64,000 nucleotides of DNA from Hygrocybe punicea (lineage: Eukaryota; Basidiomycota; Agaricomycetes; Agaricales; Hygrophoraceae), in contig OY744468.1 of assembly GCA_963556145.1 (NCBI GenBank), forward strand, positions 5,952,001 through 6,016,000. Direction: 5' to 3'. Of this stretch, positions 44,995-54,626 are shown in pieces. The notes beneath the pieces were generated by a model, which worked only from the letters and a program-made list of their open reading frames with translations, was not told where the DNA came from and ran no database searches. The translations under genes and the position numbers were made by a program. How positions within the stretch are numbered: position 1 is the stretch's first letter; each line of letters begins with the position of its first letter.

Positions 44995-46470
44995 TAGTGA
45001 ATGGCATGGGTAACCCGTGGGTATTCCATGGCTACCCCTACCAATACCCATGGAAACCCATACCCATGGCCACGGGTACGGTAACCCATGGGGTCTATGC
45101 CAGAGGTGCCCAACCTCCCATTACCTTGCAAACACAGCACAAATGTCGATTGATGTTGTGCTGCATCTTTGCAAGGTGACTTGGGTGGGCCTCCTGGTCT
45201 CCCCCTCATCTCCTAGGTGATATCCTCAACTGAGCTCGTGAACGCGATGCTGATGTTGATTGACATGGTGGTGCTGGTTTGCGAGGTGGGTTGAGGGTGT
45301 GCCATTGCTGGCATATTTGGTGGCCATTTGGCCATTGGCGCTGCTCTTGGCATCCGGCATTGGCCCACTGGTTGAGGGGGGTGGGTGTGGGTGTGGGGGT
45401 TGGGGAGCATCTGTGGCTGTAGTCAGTAGCAATGTATAATAATAATAAAGACCTACCTGTTGAAGTGGGTGGTGGGTGCACCACCCTCACTGCTCCTCTC
45501 TTTGCCTTCATTGTCCGTTGCCACCACACTTGCCATCATTGTTGTTTGCCATCACCGTGGCTTGCCGTCATCATGGTTTCCATTGTCACAGTTGCAGTTG
45601 CAGTTGCAGTCCTCATCCCTGTTGTCCTCGTCCTTTTGTCCCCATCCTTGTAGTTGGTTTCATTGTTGTTGGTTGTGTGGTGTGTCTGTAGTTGTCTGGT
45701 TAGTCAGTATGATAGAACTATATAAATAAATACCTATTGCAGCAGGGGTGCACCACTCCCCACTGCTCTTTTGGTCTCCTAACTGCATCCATCTTCATTT
45801 CATTACTGTTGGTTTTCGTTTGGTCTTGCTGTTGCTGCGTAGTTGAGGTCAAGTCGCATGTCATGGGATCGTGACACAAAATTTCGTGGACCTGTGGCAT
45901 GGGTATGGGTAAATCACGGGTCCCGATTTGGCTACCTGTACCCATACCCACATAGACCCATACCCGTGACCCGTGCAGGTTTCAATACCCATGCATGACT
46001 AGACATAGTGTTTAAAGGTCCGGTCCTGGTTGCTGTAACAGTCTTTTGTCATTAGAATTAGAATTTTGCTTGTTTAAAGGTGAAATTTGAGATTTTTGCA
46101 CTGAATTCTTTTTTGTGGACTGTTATGATAGTGCCAATAAGGGGGAGCAATTGTGTCTTGCATATTTTAATGCCTCTGGTTCATATAAATTCAAAGAATC
46201 CACCAACAAATTCAAAAAGTGTACAAACTCCGCGTTTTTCACCATTTGTATACTTTTTGCATTTGTTGGTAGATTCCTTCAATTTATATAAACCAGAGGC
46301 AATGAAATGTGCAAGACACAATTGCCCACCCTCATTGGCACTATCATGACAGTCCACAAAAAAAAATTCAGTGCAAAAATCACAAATTTCACCTTTAAGC
46401 AAGCAAAATTCTGATTCTAATGAAAAAAGACCATTACAGCAACCAGGACCAGACCTTTAAACACTAACTA
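44995..46470. mobile_element. hAT-like element, nested in LTR-like copy 2
   Basis: Flanked by an exact 8-bp duplication GACATGAG (44987-44994 and 46471-46478). Ends are TAGTGAATGGCATGGGTA and the inverse of TAGTCATGCATGGGTA. ACCCATGGGT and ACGGGTA words crowd both ends. Two 55-bp palindromes (45143-45156 and 45252-45266) and hairpin-donor cassettes (about 45440-45490 and 45725-45765) lie inside. A foldback element (46006-46466) sits at its very right end. Confidence 0.75.
46006..46466. mobile_element. Foldback MITE (461 bp) with hAT-type ends
   Basis: An almost complete palindrome: TAGTGTTTAAAGGTCCGGTC at the left is matched by the inverse at the right, with arms of about 215 bp. The 8-bp duplication ACTAGACA is exact (45998-46005 and 46467-46474). 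No coding capacity. Confidence 0.9.
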
Positions 46471-47335
46471 GACATGAGGCATCCTCATGTCGATGTTCTC
46501 ATGATCCAACTAGAGGTCTGGATGTCATTGAGGGAAAGAAGAGGTCCGGATGACTTGGATGATTTGTCATCAGATCATGTGATTTGCAGAATTGCCTATT
46601 TGGGGTCTACACTTGCTGTAATGGGCAAGTGCACAGTCTGGCAAGTGCATTGCATGGTTGGGTTAGAGGGAGGCATTGTCCAGTGTGGGATTAGTGAAGG
46701 GAGTGTCTTGAGGTAGTGTGGATATAGCAGTAAGGTTGGTATTAAAGAAAACAAAGGAATGTGCTGGAGGAAAACCAACTAGGATGGTGGAATAGTCGAG
46801 GTCAGACATGTGAACAGCATAAGCTGTGCTGGATGACAATGTCTGTGTCAATGACATATCGAGGGGCGATGTCTTGTCCTGTGTGTGGAACAATGCAGTC
46901 AACCTGATGTCAGTATTTGTCCAAGAAAGGGTATTGTTGTAAACAAGTGTGGGAGGTATCAAGGTTACAGATGGAAAAGGATAAATAAATGTGGGTCCAG
47001 ATTTCGAGTCATGGCACAGGTGACAAGCTGTGGGAACAAGTTGGCAGGTACTGCATTGCGATGATGTGTGAACAATACACAATAGGGGTTGGTTCACTGT
47101 ATTGGGAAATCATATGGTCTGTGGTCACGAAGTCTGAAGGTGTGTGCTTCGGCGATGGTTGGATTGGAGGGAACGGTGAAATGTCTTGTGATCAAGGAGT
47201 GTTCAGAGTGTACAAGCAGGTGAGGAATGTTATCAGATCATCAGGGAGGATAATGACAGGCACAGGATATGAAAATGGAAACCATATATCCAGGAATTGA
47301 AATTGTCAATTACTGTTGGTATACTGTCGAGGCGG

Positions 47336-49022
47336 TGGAGAGGTACCGAGGTACCTCTCCGGGGGCTCACGCAGGACTCGAGGTGGAAGTCGACTGGATA
47401 GGAAGGATGAACTGACTACTACATCGGGAACTGCTACTGACTAAGGGACTGGTCACGTGATCTACCACTACAAGTGCCCCTCCTCCTCATGGCGATGCCC
47501 TTGCCGCCAACAGCTACTGAAAGAAAACAAAAACTAAACAGGACTGACCAAAACAATCTCCAAATCACAACTCCCAGTCCCTCAGAATGCCCCAAGTCGC
47601 AGTCAAGGCCTTATATCGTGAAGCGGGACAATATTGTCCTCCGAAACCAATCGCGGTGCAGGGTGTGGGTTCTCATAGTCCATGAATAGGCTGGGTGGTT
47701 GGGCATAGGTAAATAGAACCAGACGATGTCGTGGGCAGTGTATAGATAGTGTACGAAGAGATGGAGGAAAACTGGGTCGAGGGAGAGCAGTGAGAAGCTG
47801 AAAAGGAAGAGCTAAGGAAACAGAGAATATATACTGGGCGCTAGAGCGGGCGCCGGCATCGAGAGACCTCTTCGCGTGAGCTCTGGGAAGCGGTTGCGAG
47901 GCCACGGGGGGCCTCGCGAAGCTGCAAGGGCCGGGGGTGCGGAATGCAGGGGCCACGAAGTAGCGGTGCGGCAAAGGGGGTGGGGCCTGGAAAGCGGTGG
48001 CCCGGGTGAGCTGGGTGCTCCAATGCATCAGGCGTGGGTGCGGCGAGCTACGCGAGCGGGTGTGTGACCGTTTACACTGGAAAGTGGGGCCGTTTATGCT
48101 GGGAAGCGGGTGCGCATGGCAACGACGCAGTATGTAGCTGGGGAGCCTAAAAAACAGTGGCGGGGGCTCGTTTGAGGTAACGAGAGGCGGCGTGGGGCTC
48201 TAGCACATGGAGCAAGGCTGCGGGGGTCCGGTGTAGCTGTACGGTACCGGGGATAACGAGAATGCGGGGTCGCAACGTGGTGACATGGCGCAATGTGCTG
48301 GGACGTCCAAACATGGCGAGGCGGCTTCGTTTGGGGCGACGAAGTGCAGCGGGGGGTTCCAGCAGGTGGAACGCGGGCACGGGGGGTCGAATGAGTGTGG
48401 GTTTGGGCTGGGGTACACGAAAAAATGGGGGGTCTGACAGTGGTGACGTGGCAGATCCGTGGGGTAACCAAAAGGCCAGCGGCCGCAGATTTGGGGCGGC
48501 GTAGGCGAGCGCGGAGCTCTGGTACGTCGAACGGGGATCCGTGGGGTCGGATGAGCCTGCCTGGGGCTAGGAATGACGAAAGAAAACCACAATGAAATGA
48601 AAAAACGGGGGGGTCGCAAATGTGACGTGGCCTGCCGCTTGGGTGTTGAGAAGGGTCGCGGGCGCGTTTTTGGGTCAACGGGGGGTGACGCGGGGCCCTA
48701 TTAGGCTGAACACGAGTGCTGGGGGGTAACTGGAGTGTTGTACGGCCGTGAATGAAGTAAAAATCCGCTGTTGCGCAGCGGTGGGTGAGGCCGAAAAAGG
48801 TCGTCTCGCGAGAAAAAGCATAAAAAATGGTAAGGAACTGAAGAAAAAAAGGATCCGCGAGTTGATCGCACTCTAATCACCATGATGGAGAGGTACCGAG
48901 GTACCTCTCCGGGGGCTCACGCAGGACTCGAGGTGGAAGTCGACTGGATAGGAAGGATGAACTGACTACTACATCGGGAACTGCTACTGACTAAGGGACT
49001 GGTCACGTGATCTACCACTACA
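47336..49022 (-). mobile_element. TRIM-like LTR element, copy 4, nested in LTR-like copy 2
   Basis: 137-bp repeats at 47336-47472 and 48886-49022. The target duplication is GCGG (47332-47335 and 49023-49026). Read on the minus strand it starts TGTAGTGGTAGATCACGTGA and ends with the shared stem GGAGAGGTAC/GTACCTCTCC. A primer-like TGGTGATTAGAG lies at 48871-48882. The interior has the same diverged C-rich units as copies 1 and 2 (a Pro/Arg-rich frame at 48094-48678). No polymerase. Confidence 0.88.
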
Positions 49023-50026
49023 GCGGATGTCGGTTTCGTCAATGAAGGAAGGTTGCCTTTTCCAGAGGCAAATCATGACAATGTAGAAACCAATCAGGAA
49101 GGTGATCATTATGGCACCAATGATCATCACAGTTATGAACTGTTTGGTGAGGATATCCATTGTGAGTTGGTTTGGGACGACAGTATGTCATACAGCAAAG
49201 ACAATGAAAGTGACGTCCATTGGTAAGGCAACTATTCAGGTACAGCAAGGTCACATGGGGATGTGTCCATGGTCAGTCTGGATTGTTCTAGAAGAAGGGA
49301 AGAAAAGGGAACAAGAACAAGAATAAACAATGATGTCCAAAAGAAGACAAAAGGCAAAAGGGGATGAAAAAGGAAGGTGCGGTAAAGCGGAATCATCATG
49401 ATGGGTACCAGAGTTGGAATCAGAGTTGCGGAGGTGAAAAACATAACAAATTTCTAAAATTTTCACTGAAAAAGATTTGAATTGCTTACAAAAATAGGAT
49501 CACCTCATGTTGGGGAAGTTCGGTCTCAGACCAATCCAAACCCGGTTTAGACTGAACCAAAACCACTGGTTTTGGTTTTGGTTTGGGAAATTTTGGCTGA
49601 GACCAAATGGTTTGGTTGGGGATTTGGCTGCGGGCTGAAACAGTTTCAAACTGAGTTTGAACCACAAACTGACAGTCCCAAGTCGGCCATTTTACTGACT
49701 TCCAAAGTCACCAAAGTGCCTTCTGCAACCACCAACACCCTCAATGTATGCCAAATGAGGATGACAGAGCACCTAAGGTGGACAAAACGGGTGGCAGGGA
49801 GTACCCTGCCGCCCACATACATTTTATTTTATTTATTTTATTCATTCGACACCAACTCACATTTACAGTAAGTTACCGTCAATGGCCAACACAGCCATCA
49901 CCACCACCACCACCACCACCACCACCACTATGACAACAACAATGACAACAACAATGATTGCCACCATGATGGCCACAACCACCAGGACAGCCACATTGGA
50001 TGCCAACAATAATGCGTTCCAGACGT

Positions 50027-51931
50027 TGGAGAGGTACCGAGGTACCTCTCCGGGGGCTCACGCAGGACTCGAGGTGGAAGTCGACTGGATAGGATAGGAA
50101 TGGGTCTCTCTACTACATCAGGAAGGCTACTAACTAGGTCAACCGTGGGAACCCAGTCACGTGACTGCCAGGTCCCACTACTCCAAGTGCCCCTTTTCCT
50201 CATGGCGACGCCCTCGTCGCCAACTGCTACAGAAAAGAACACAAAACAAACGAAACTGACCAAAAAACTCTAAAGCCACAACTCCCAGTCCCTCAGAAAG
50301 CCTTGACTCAAGGCCAGGGCCTTATATCGTGAAGCGGGAAGTCGTCCTCGCGCAGGGGGCGGTAGATGACCAGACTCTATAGAACTCCTCTCTCAAACTC
50401 AAACTCTCTGAATGCCTTCCTCACGAGGGTTAGGGCTTACGACGCAAGATCCAAAATCGCTCGAATTGCTCTGGCAAGTACTCAGTGCAGCGTGCAAGTT
50501 CTGGTGATCGAAAACGTAACGGTGTTGGTGGAACTAGGTGAACAGGTGTATGAACAAGTGTAGTGACGGCTCGTAGGTAGACTTTAATCGACATCCAGAG
50601 GTGGGGGGGAACGGGGACGAGACTGTGATAAAAGCTATAATAAATGATAGGGCATAGGGTTGTACTAACGAGGGCATAGTATCTCGACGCGAAGGGGGTA
50701 GGCGTATCACGCGAAGGGATCGCGGCGGTTCGTTGGGTCGGCATGGGGTACATGGTGCCGTTGGGTTGTCCTTGGTAGTCACCACGGTCGAGAACGGGGC
50801 CACGGGGGGCTGAACGAGGGCTCGCGGGGCCGGGCATGGTGCAAGAAACCGGCCGGGGGTGGTGACGTGGCAGAACGCGGTGGGGGTCTGGGGGCGGTGG
50901 GCATGGTCCGTTCGTGGTATTGGAGGTAGGTGGGGTGCTCCGGGATGGTGAACGGGTGGGCCGCGAGTGTCGTGAGTCGACCTGGGGCCGGCTACGTTGG
51001 CGGAACGGAGCCGCGCGATGGTGACGTGGCGCGGGGCTGGGGTGTCTGGAGGTGACGGCGGGGGTTTGTTTGGTGCAACGAAGGGGAACGGGGGGTCCTG
51101 GCCGGTGGAACGATGATGCCGGGAGTCGAATGAGTCCGTGTAGGGGTGGGGGTGACGAGAAACGGGGGTCTAAAAGTGGTGACGTGGCAGATCCGTGGGG
51201 TGACCAAAAGGGCGGGACAGCTTCGTTTGGGGCAACGAAGCGCGGTGGGGGGTTCTTCTGGGCAGGACGTAAGCACCGGGTCGTCGAGCGTGGATGTAGG
51301 GACCGAGATGGATACGTGTGGGGCCGGGGAATGCTAAAATATGGGGGGTCGAAAGGTGGTGACGCGGCTGTACGCGGGTGGCCGTTGGGCGTCAAAAATG
51401 GACGACGTGGGGCAGAACGGGGGCCGTAAGACGTCCAAGGAAGGCTTGAGAGGCCGTCCTGGGTCTGAGAAGAAAAAACTGGGCGTGGACGCGGGTGACG
51501 CGGCCTGGGGCTTTTGGGTGCTCGAAAAGGGTCGAGTCCGCGTCTCTGGGTCAACGATGGTCGACGCGGGGCCCTGGTGGACTGAGCGAGAGCGCCGGGG
51601 GGTAGCGCGATTGATGTACGGCTGTGAATGAAGAGAAAATCCGCCGTCGCGCAGCAGGGGGTGGTGAGGCCGAAAAGAGTCGTCTCGCGAGAAAATCCAG
51701 CAAAGAAAGGCAAAAAGAGGAGAAAGTCCAGAAAAAGAAAGCAGTGAGTCGAAAACACTCTCATCACCACGATGGAGAGGTACCGAGGTACCTCTCCGGG
51801 GGCTCACGCAGGACTCGAGGTGGAAGTCAACTGGATAGGATAGGAATGGGTCTCTCTACTACATCAGGAAGGCTACTAACTAGGTCAACCGTGGGAACCC
51901 AGTCACGTGACTGCCAGGTCCCACTACTCCA
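50027..51931 (-). mobile_element. TRIM-like LTR element, copy 2, nested in hAT copy E
   Basis: 159-bp repeats at 50027-50185 and 51773-51931. The target duplication is ACGT (50023-50026 and 51932-51935). It is nearly identical to copy 1 in length (1905 versus 1906 bp), LTR and interior, and retains its CpG sites, so both are young. A primer-like TGGTGATGAGAG lies at 51758-51769 and the purine tract just inside 50186-50203. Confidence 0.92.
50430..51764 (-). CDS. Pro/Arg/Ser-rich reading frame of TRIM copy 2
   Basis: An uninterrupted frame of about 444 residues from ATG at 51764. It fills most of the interior, beginning MRVFSTHCFLFLDF and ending FWILRRKP. It matches copy 1 almost residue for residue except for the one-base break there. 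It has a hydrophobic N-terminus and no known domain, and it is built from repeated units. The evidence for translation is only that it is open in this copy; a C-rich repeat could stay open by chance. Confidence 0.35.
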   Translation of the reverse strand: MRVFSTHCFLFLDFLLFLPFFAGFSRETTLFGLTTPCCATADFLFIHSRTSIALPPGALAQSTRAPRRPSLTQRRGLDPFRAPKSPRPRHPRPRPVFSSQTQDGLSSLPWTSYGPRSAPRRPFLTPNGHPRTAASPPFDPPYFSIPRPHTYPSRSLHPRSTTRCLRPAQKNPPPRFVAPNEAVPPFWSPHGSATSPLLDPRFSSPPPLHGLIRLPASSFHRPGPPVPLRCTKQTPAVTSRHPSPAPRHHRAAPFRQRSRPQVDSRHSRPTRSPSRSTPPTSNTTNGPCPPPPDPHRVLPRHHPRPVSCTMPGPASPRSAPRGPVLDRGDYQGQPNGTMYPMPTQRTAAIPSRDTPTPFASRYYALVSTTLCPIIYYSFYHSLVPVPPHLWMSIKVYLRAVTTLVHTPVHLVPPTPLRFRSPELARCTEYLPEQFERFWILRRKP

Positions 51932-52309
51932 ACGTGTACGCATGCAAACAAATGTGAACAGGTGGAGTGGGAGTCAATGAGATGGAATGAGCAGCAGGGG
52001 GTGGTGCATCCACCCCCGCTCCTTCGTGGTACATTTTTTTTATTGATTTTCTTTATTGATTTTATTCTATATAACAGAATGTGGCACCGTACCACCACCA
52101 TCACCACCATCACCACAACACAACACCACCACCACCAAAAACACTAATGTGGCCACAGGGTCAATGTGTACAACACGCTGGGACACCCACATGGAGAGGC
52201 TCTACGCCACCAGGACAGGGCATGGCAGCCCAATCCCACCTTGCAATGAGGTGTTCCGGCACCCCGGACACAGCCAAGGCAGAACACACATGTGGTACGT
52301 GTGCATTTG

Positions 52310-52560
52310 GCCACCTTGCAAAGATGCTGGCCATGTCAACTGACATGCGTAGGTCTCTCGCAAGGTCAGATGGAGTAACCACAGGCCCAATCCCACCTTG
52401 TGAAGATGCTGGCCACATCAATTGACATGCATGGCTCTCCTGTGAGGTCAGATGGGGTAACAACAGGCACGGCAGCTCACCTGCCCCCCAATCCCACCTC
52501 ACAATGACGCTGGCCACATCAATTGATGTGCACAGCTCTCTCACGAGGTGGATACCCGAT
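52310..52560. repeat. Three tandem members of the 55-bp palindrome family
   Basis: Centres at 52332-52347 (CATGTCAACTGACATG), 52414-52428 (ACATCAATTGACATG) and 52514-52528 (ACATCAATTGATGTG), each framed by CACCTTGC/CACCTCAC on the left and TCGCAAGGT/CACGAGGTG on the right. Other members centre at 21794, 31155, 31240, 36209, 37338, 38184, 40106, 41038, 42941, 44459, 45143, 45252 and 55711. Confidence 0.8.
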
Positions 52561-52729
52561 GGTCTCAGTTTAGACCAAGGTTGGACCAAACCAAACTGAC
52601 CTAAATGGTTTACATCAGTTTTGGTTTTGGTTCCAGGATTTTTGGCAGGAACCAAATGGTTCGGTCTCGGTTTGGGGCAAAAAGACCCAAAACCGGACCA
52701 AACCAAACTTCCCCAACACTAGGATCACT

Positions 52730-53610
52730 GGTGCAATTTAGAGAACTTTTTTATGTGCTTTTACGAGAAATTCAACCTTTTCCAGGATAAGGGACATGTC
52801 ATGGAAATGGTGAAAATGGCCCAAAAAGGGGATATGTAATTTTACTGATGGGCAGTGGGCTCAGGAATAGATTATGAACATGATTTTGAGCAGAAATCAA
52901 ATGATGCACTGAGTTGACTGGATGGGGATACTTTCAACAAAGACAGCAACTGGTAAGGGAGTGGTGGGTGGGTCAAATCAACTCAAATATACACTGGCAG
53001 GGGAGTATGGGGTGGGAGGTCAGATCAGAGTTAGGGTGGGAGGAAGCAAAAGGATATCAGCACTGCAATGAGCAGGGGAAGATATCTTTGAGAGTGGTGA
53101 GTGTGGGTACAAAGCTGAAAAGCTTCAGACCTTAACTCACCTAATTCATACATAAACCTAATTCTAATTTACACTTGTACCTCTTGTTTTTTAGAAAACA
53201 ATACATCATAGAAGTAGCTGTTTCCAGGGCTTTTAGTTGTATATTCTGAGGGGATGAGAGTATTTTGAATATAGAAATACATAATTAGCAGTACAGGAAT
53301 TAGTGTATCATTTTAAGTCATGCCTATCTTAGGTGCAGCCCTTTGTATAGTAGATTCAACACTGGAATTTTTTCTGTTTGTTCCACCAAACAATTGCCAT
53401 TTTCAGTGGGGCTGGTGGAACTTAGAAACTGTAATGAAAGCAGCAATTGTGGTAATAAAGCATAGATCAGGCAATACTGCATGGATTCAGATGGTCATGG
53501 AGGGAAAAAGTACCTAATTTATATGTGCTAGATGGTCCTATATTGGTTTAAAGAAATATTTTGCATGTGAGAAGATAATAGATGAACTTTGAGCTGTTAG
53601 CTATCCTGTG
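52730..53610. other. No gene seen
   Basis: AT-rich, with only short frames on the plus strand and no recognisable motif or repeat boundary. Confidence 0.4.
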
Positions 53611-53910
53611 GTATAAAATGAATAACTCAGCAATTATACTGCAGATTGGCATGGTTGTGGTGAGGAAATTGTTCCATATTTATACTGTTAGGTAGTCTTA
53701 TTTTTTTCTTCATAGATTTCCTAGTCTGGTATGAACTAAATATCTAATAATTTAAAGACTCTATACATTGTTAAGATCATTTTCACTGACTTGTTATATC
53801 AAGACAATGCATCAAGAAAAAATAAAACCACCTAGCTGTGTAAATATGGACCAATTCTCTCACTACAACCATGTCAATCTGCAGTATAATAGCTGAATTA
53901 TTCATTATAC
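53611..53910. mobile_element. Foldback element (300 bp)
   Basis: GTATAAAATGAATAACTCAGC at the left pairs with GCTGAATTATTCATTATAC at the right. Inner matches such as ATTATACTGCAGATTGGCAT extend the arms to about 95 bp. Confidence 0.75.
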
Positions 53911-54626
53911 AGATGGTCAACATAAGTTTTGTCCATTTTAGTGTTACACCAGACTCAATTTGCCTGTAGCTTAAAATACACTACATTTCTGGGTATCTTA
54001 TATAGAGAGAACTTGAAGAGAATGATATTTTTATGCATTTCCTCCTAATACACCCTCAGATTTGGAGTACAATTGAAGGCAAGAGACAAGATTCTTTAAA
54101 ACATGGTATTTTTTCAAACTGGTATATGTCCAAGATTTTAAGGTATGGTCAATTGATAAAAGTTGGAGCTTTGAATGATTCTGTATAACTTTTCTTTTTA
54201 CATGATGGAAAAATATCAAGTGGTACAAGGCAAATCTTAACAGATTATGCTAATGGCCAAACAAGCTTACACTTACCTGCCAAATTTTCTATTTTCTTTA
54301 TCTTATATCTTTGCAACCACTTGATATTTTTTTACAGTGTAAAAAGAAAAGTTGTAGTGAATTTTTCAAGCTCCAATTTTTATTAATTGACCATACCTTA
54401 AAATCTTGGACATATACCAGTTTGAAAAAATACCATGTTTTAAAGAATCTTGTCTCTTGCCTTCAATTGTACTCTAAATCTGAGGGTGTATTAGGAGGAA
54501 ATGCATAAAAATATCATTCTCTTCAAGTTCTCTCTATATAAGATACCCAGAACTGTAGTGTGTTTTAAGCTACAGGCAAATTGAGTCTGGTGTGATTAAC
54601 ATGGACAAAACTTTTGTCAACCATCT
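53911..54626. mobile_element. Foldback element (716 bp), arms about 310 bp
   Basis: AGATGGTCAACATAAGTTTTG at the left pairs with the inverse at 54600-54626, and the arms stay paired to a loop near 54225-54315. The two 65-residue frames at 54031-54228 (minus) and 54311-54508 (plus) are the same sequence read from each arm and are not genes. The 300-bp foldback lies directly to its left. Confidence 0.8.

Larger units (their letters stand above)
44647..49410. repeat. LTR-like unit, copy 2, split by two insertions
   Basis: Begins TGTTACGGATTGCTTCTGCA like copy 1 and ends near GGGTACCA (49410). Removing the insertions at 44995-46478 and 47336-49026 leaves about 1.59 kb, close to copy 1. Minus-strand frames match copy 1 (46663-47097: TFIYPFPS, PPTLVYNNTLSWTNTDI, TAYAVHMSDLDYST). 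CpG sites seen in copy 1 are often TG/CA here. No target duplication is evident. Confidence 0.7.
49505..52721 (+). mobile_element. hAT-type element, copy E, split by TRIM copy 2
   Basis: Starts TCATGTTGGGGAAGTTCGG and ends CCAAACTTCCCCAACACTA. Flanks GGATCACC (49497-49504) and GGATCACT (52722-52729) form an 8-bp duplication with one change. Without the TRIM it is about 1.31 kb, the length of copy A, and aligns with A in reverse, including both hairpin-intron blocks (49793-49870 and 52000-52078). Here the donors have decayed (ACATAC and GTACAT for GTATGT). Most CpG sites are lost. Three 55-bp palindromes lie in tandem at 52310-52560. Confidence 0.88.

Noticed and set aside
54031..54508. Two near-identical 65-residue ORFs on opposite strands
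   Set aside because: They are the two arms of one foldback element read outward; there is no independent support for coding.
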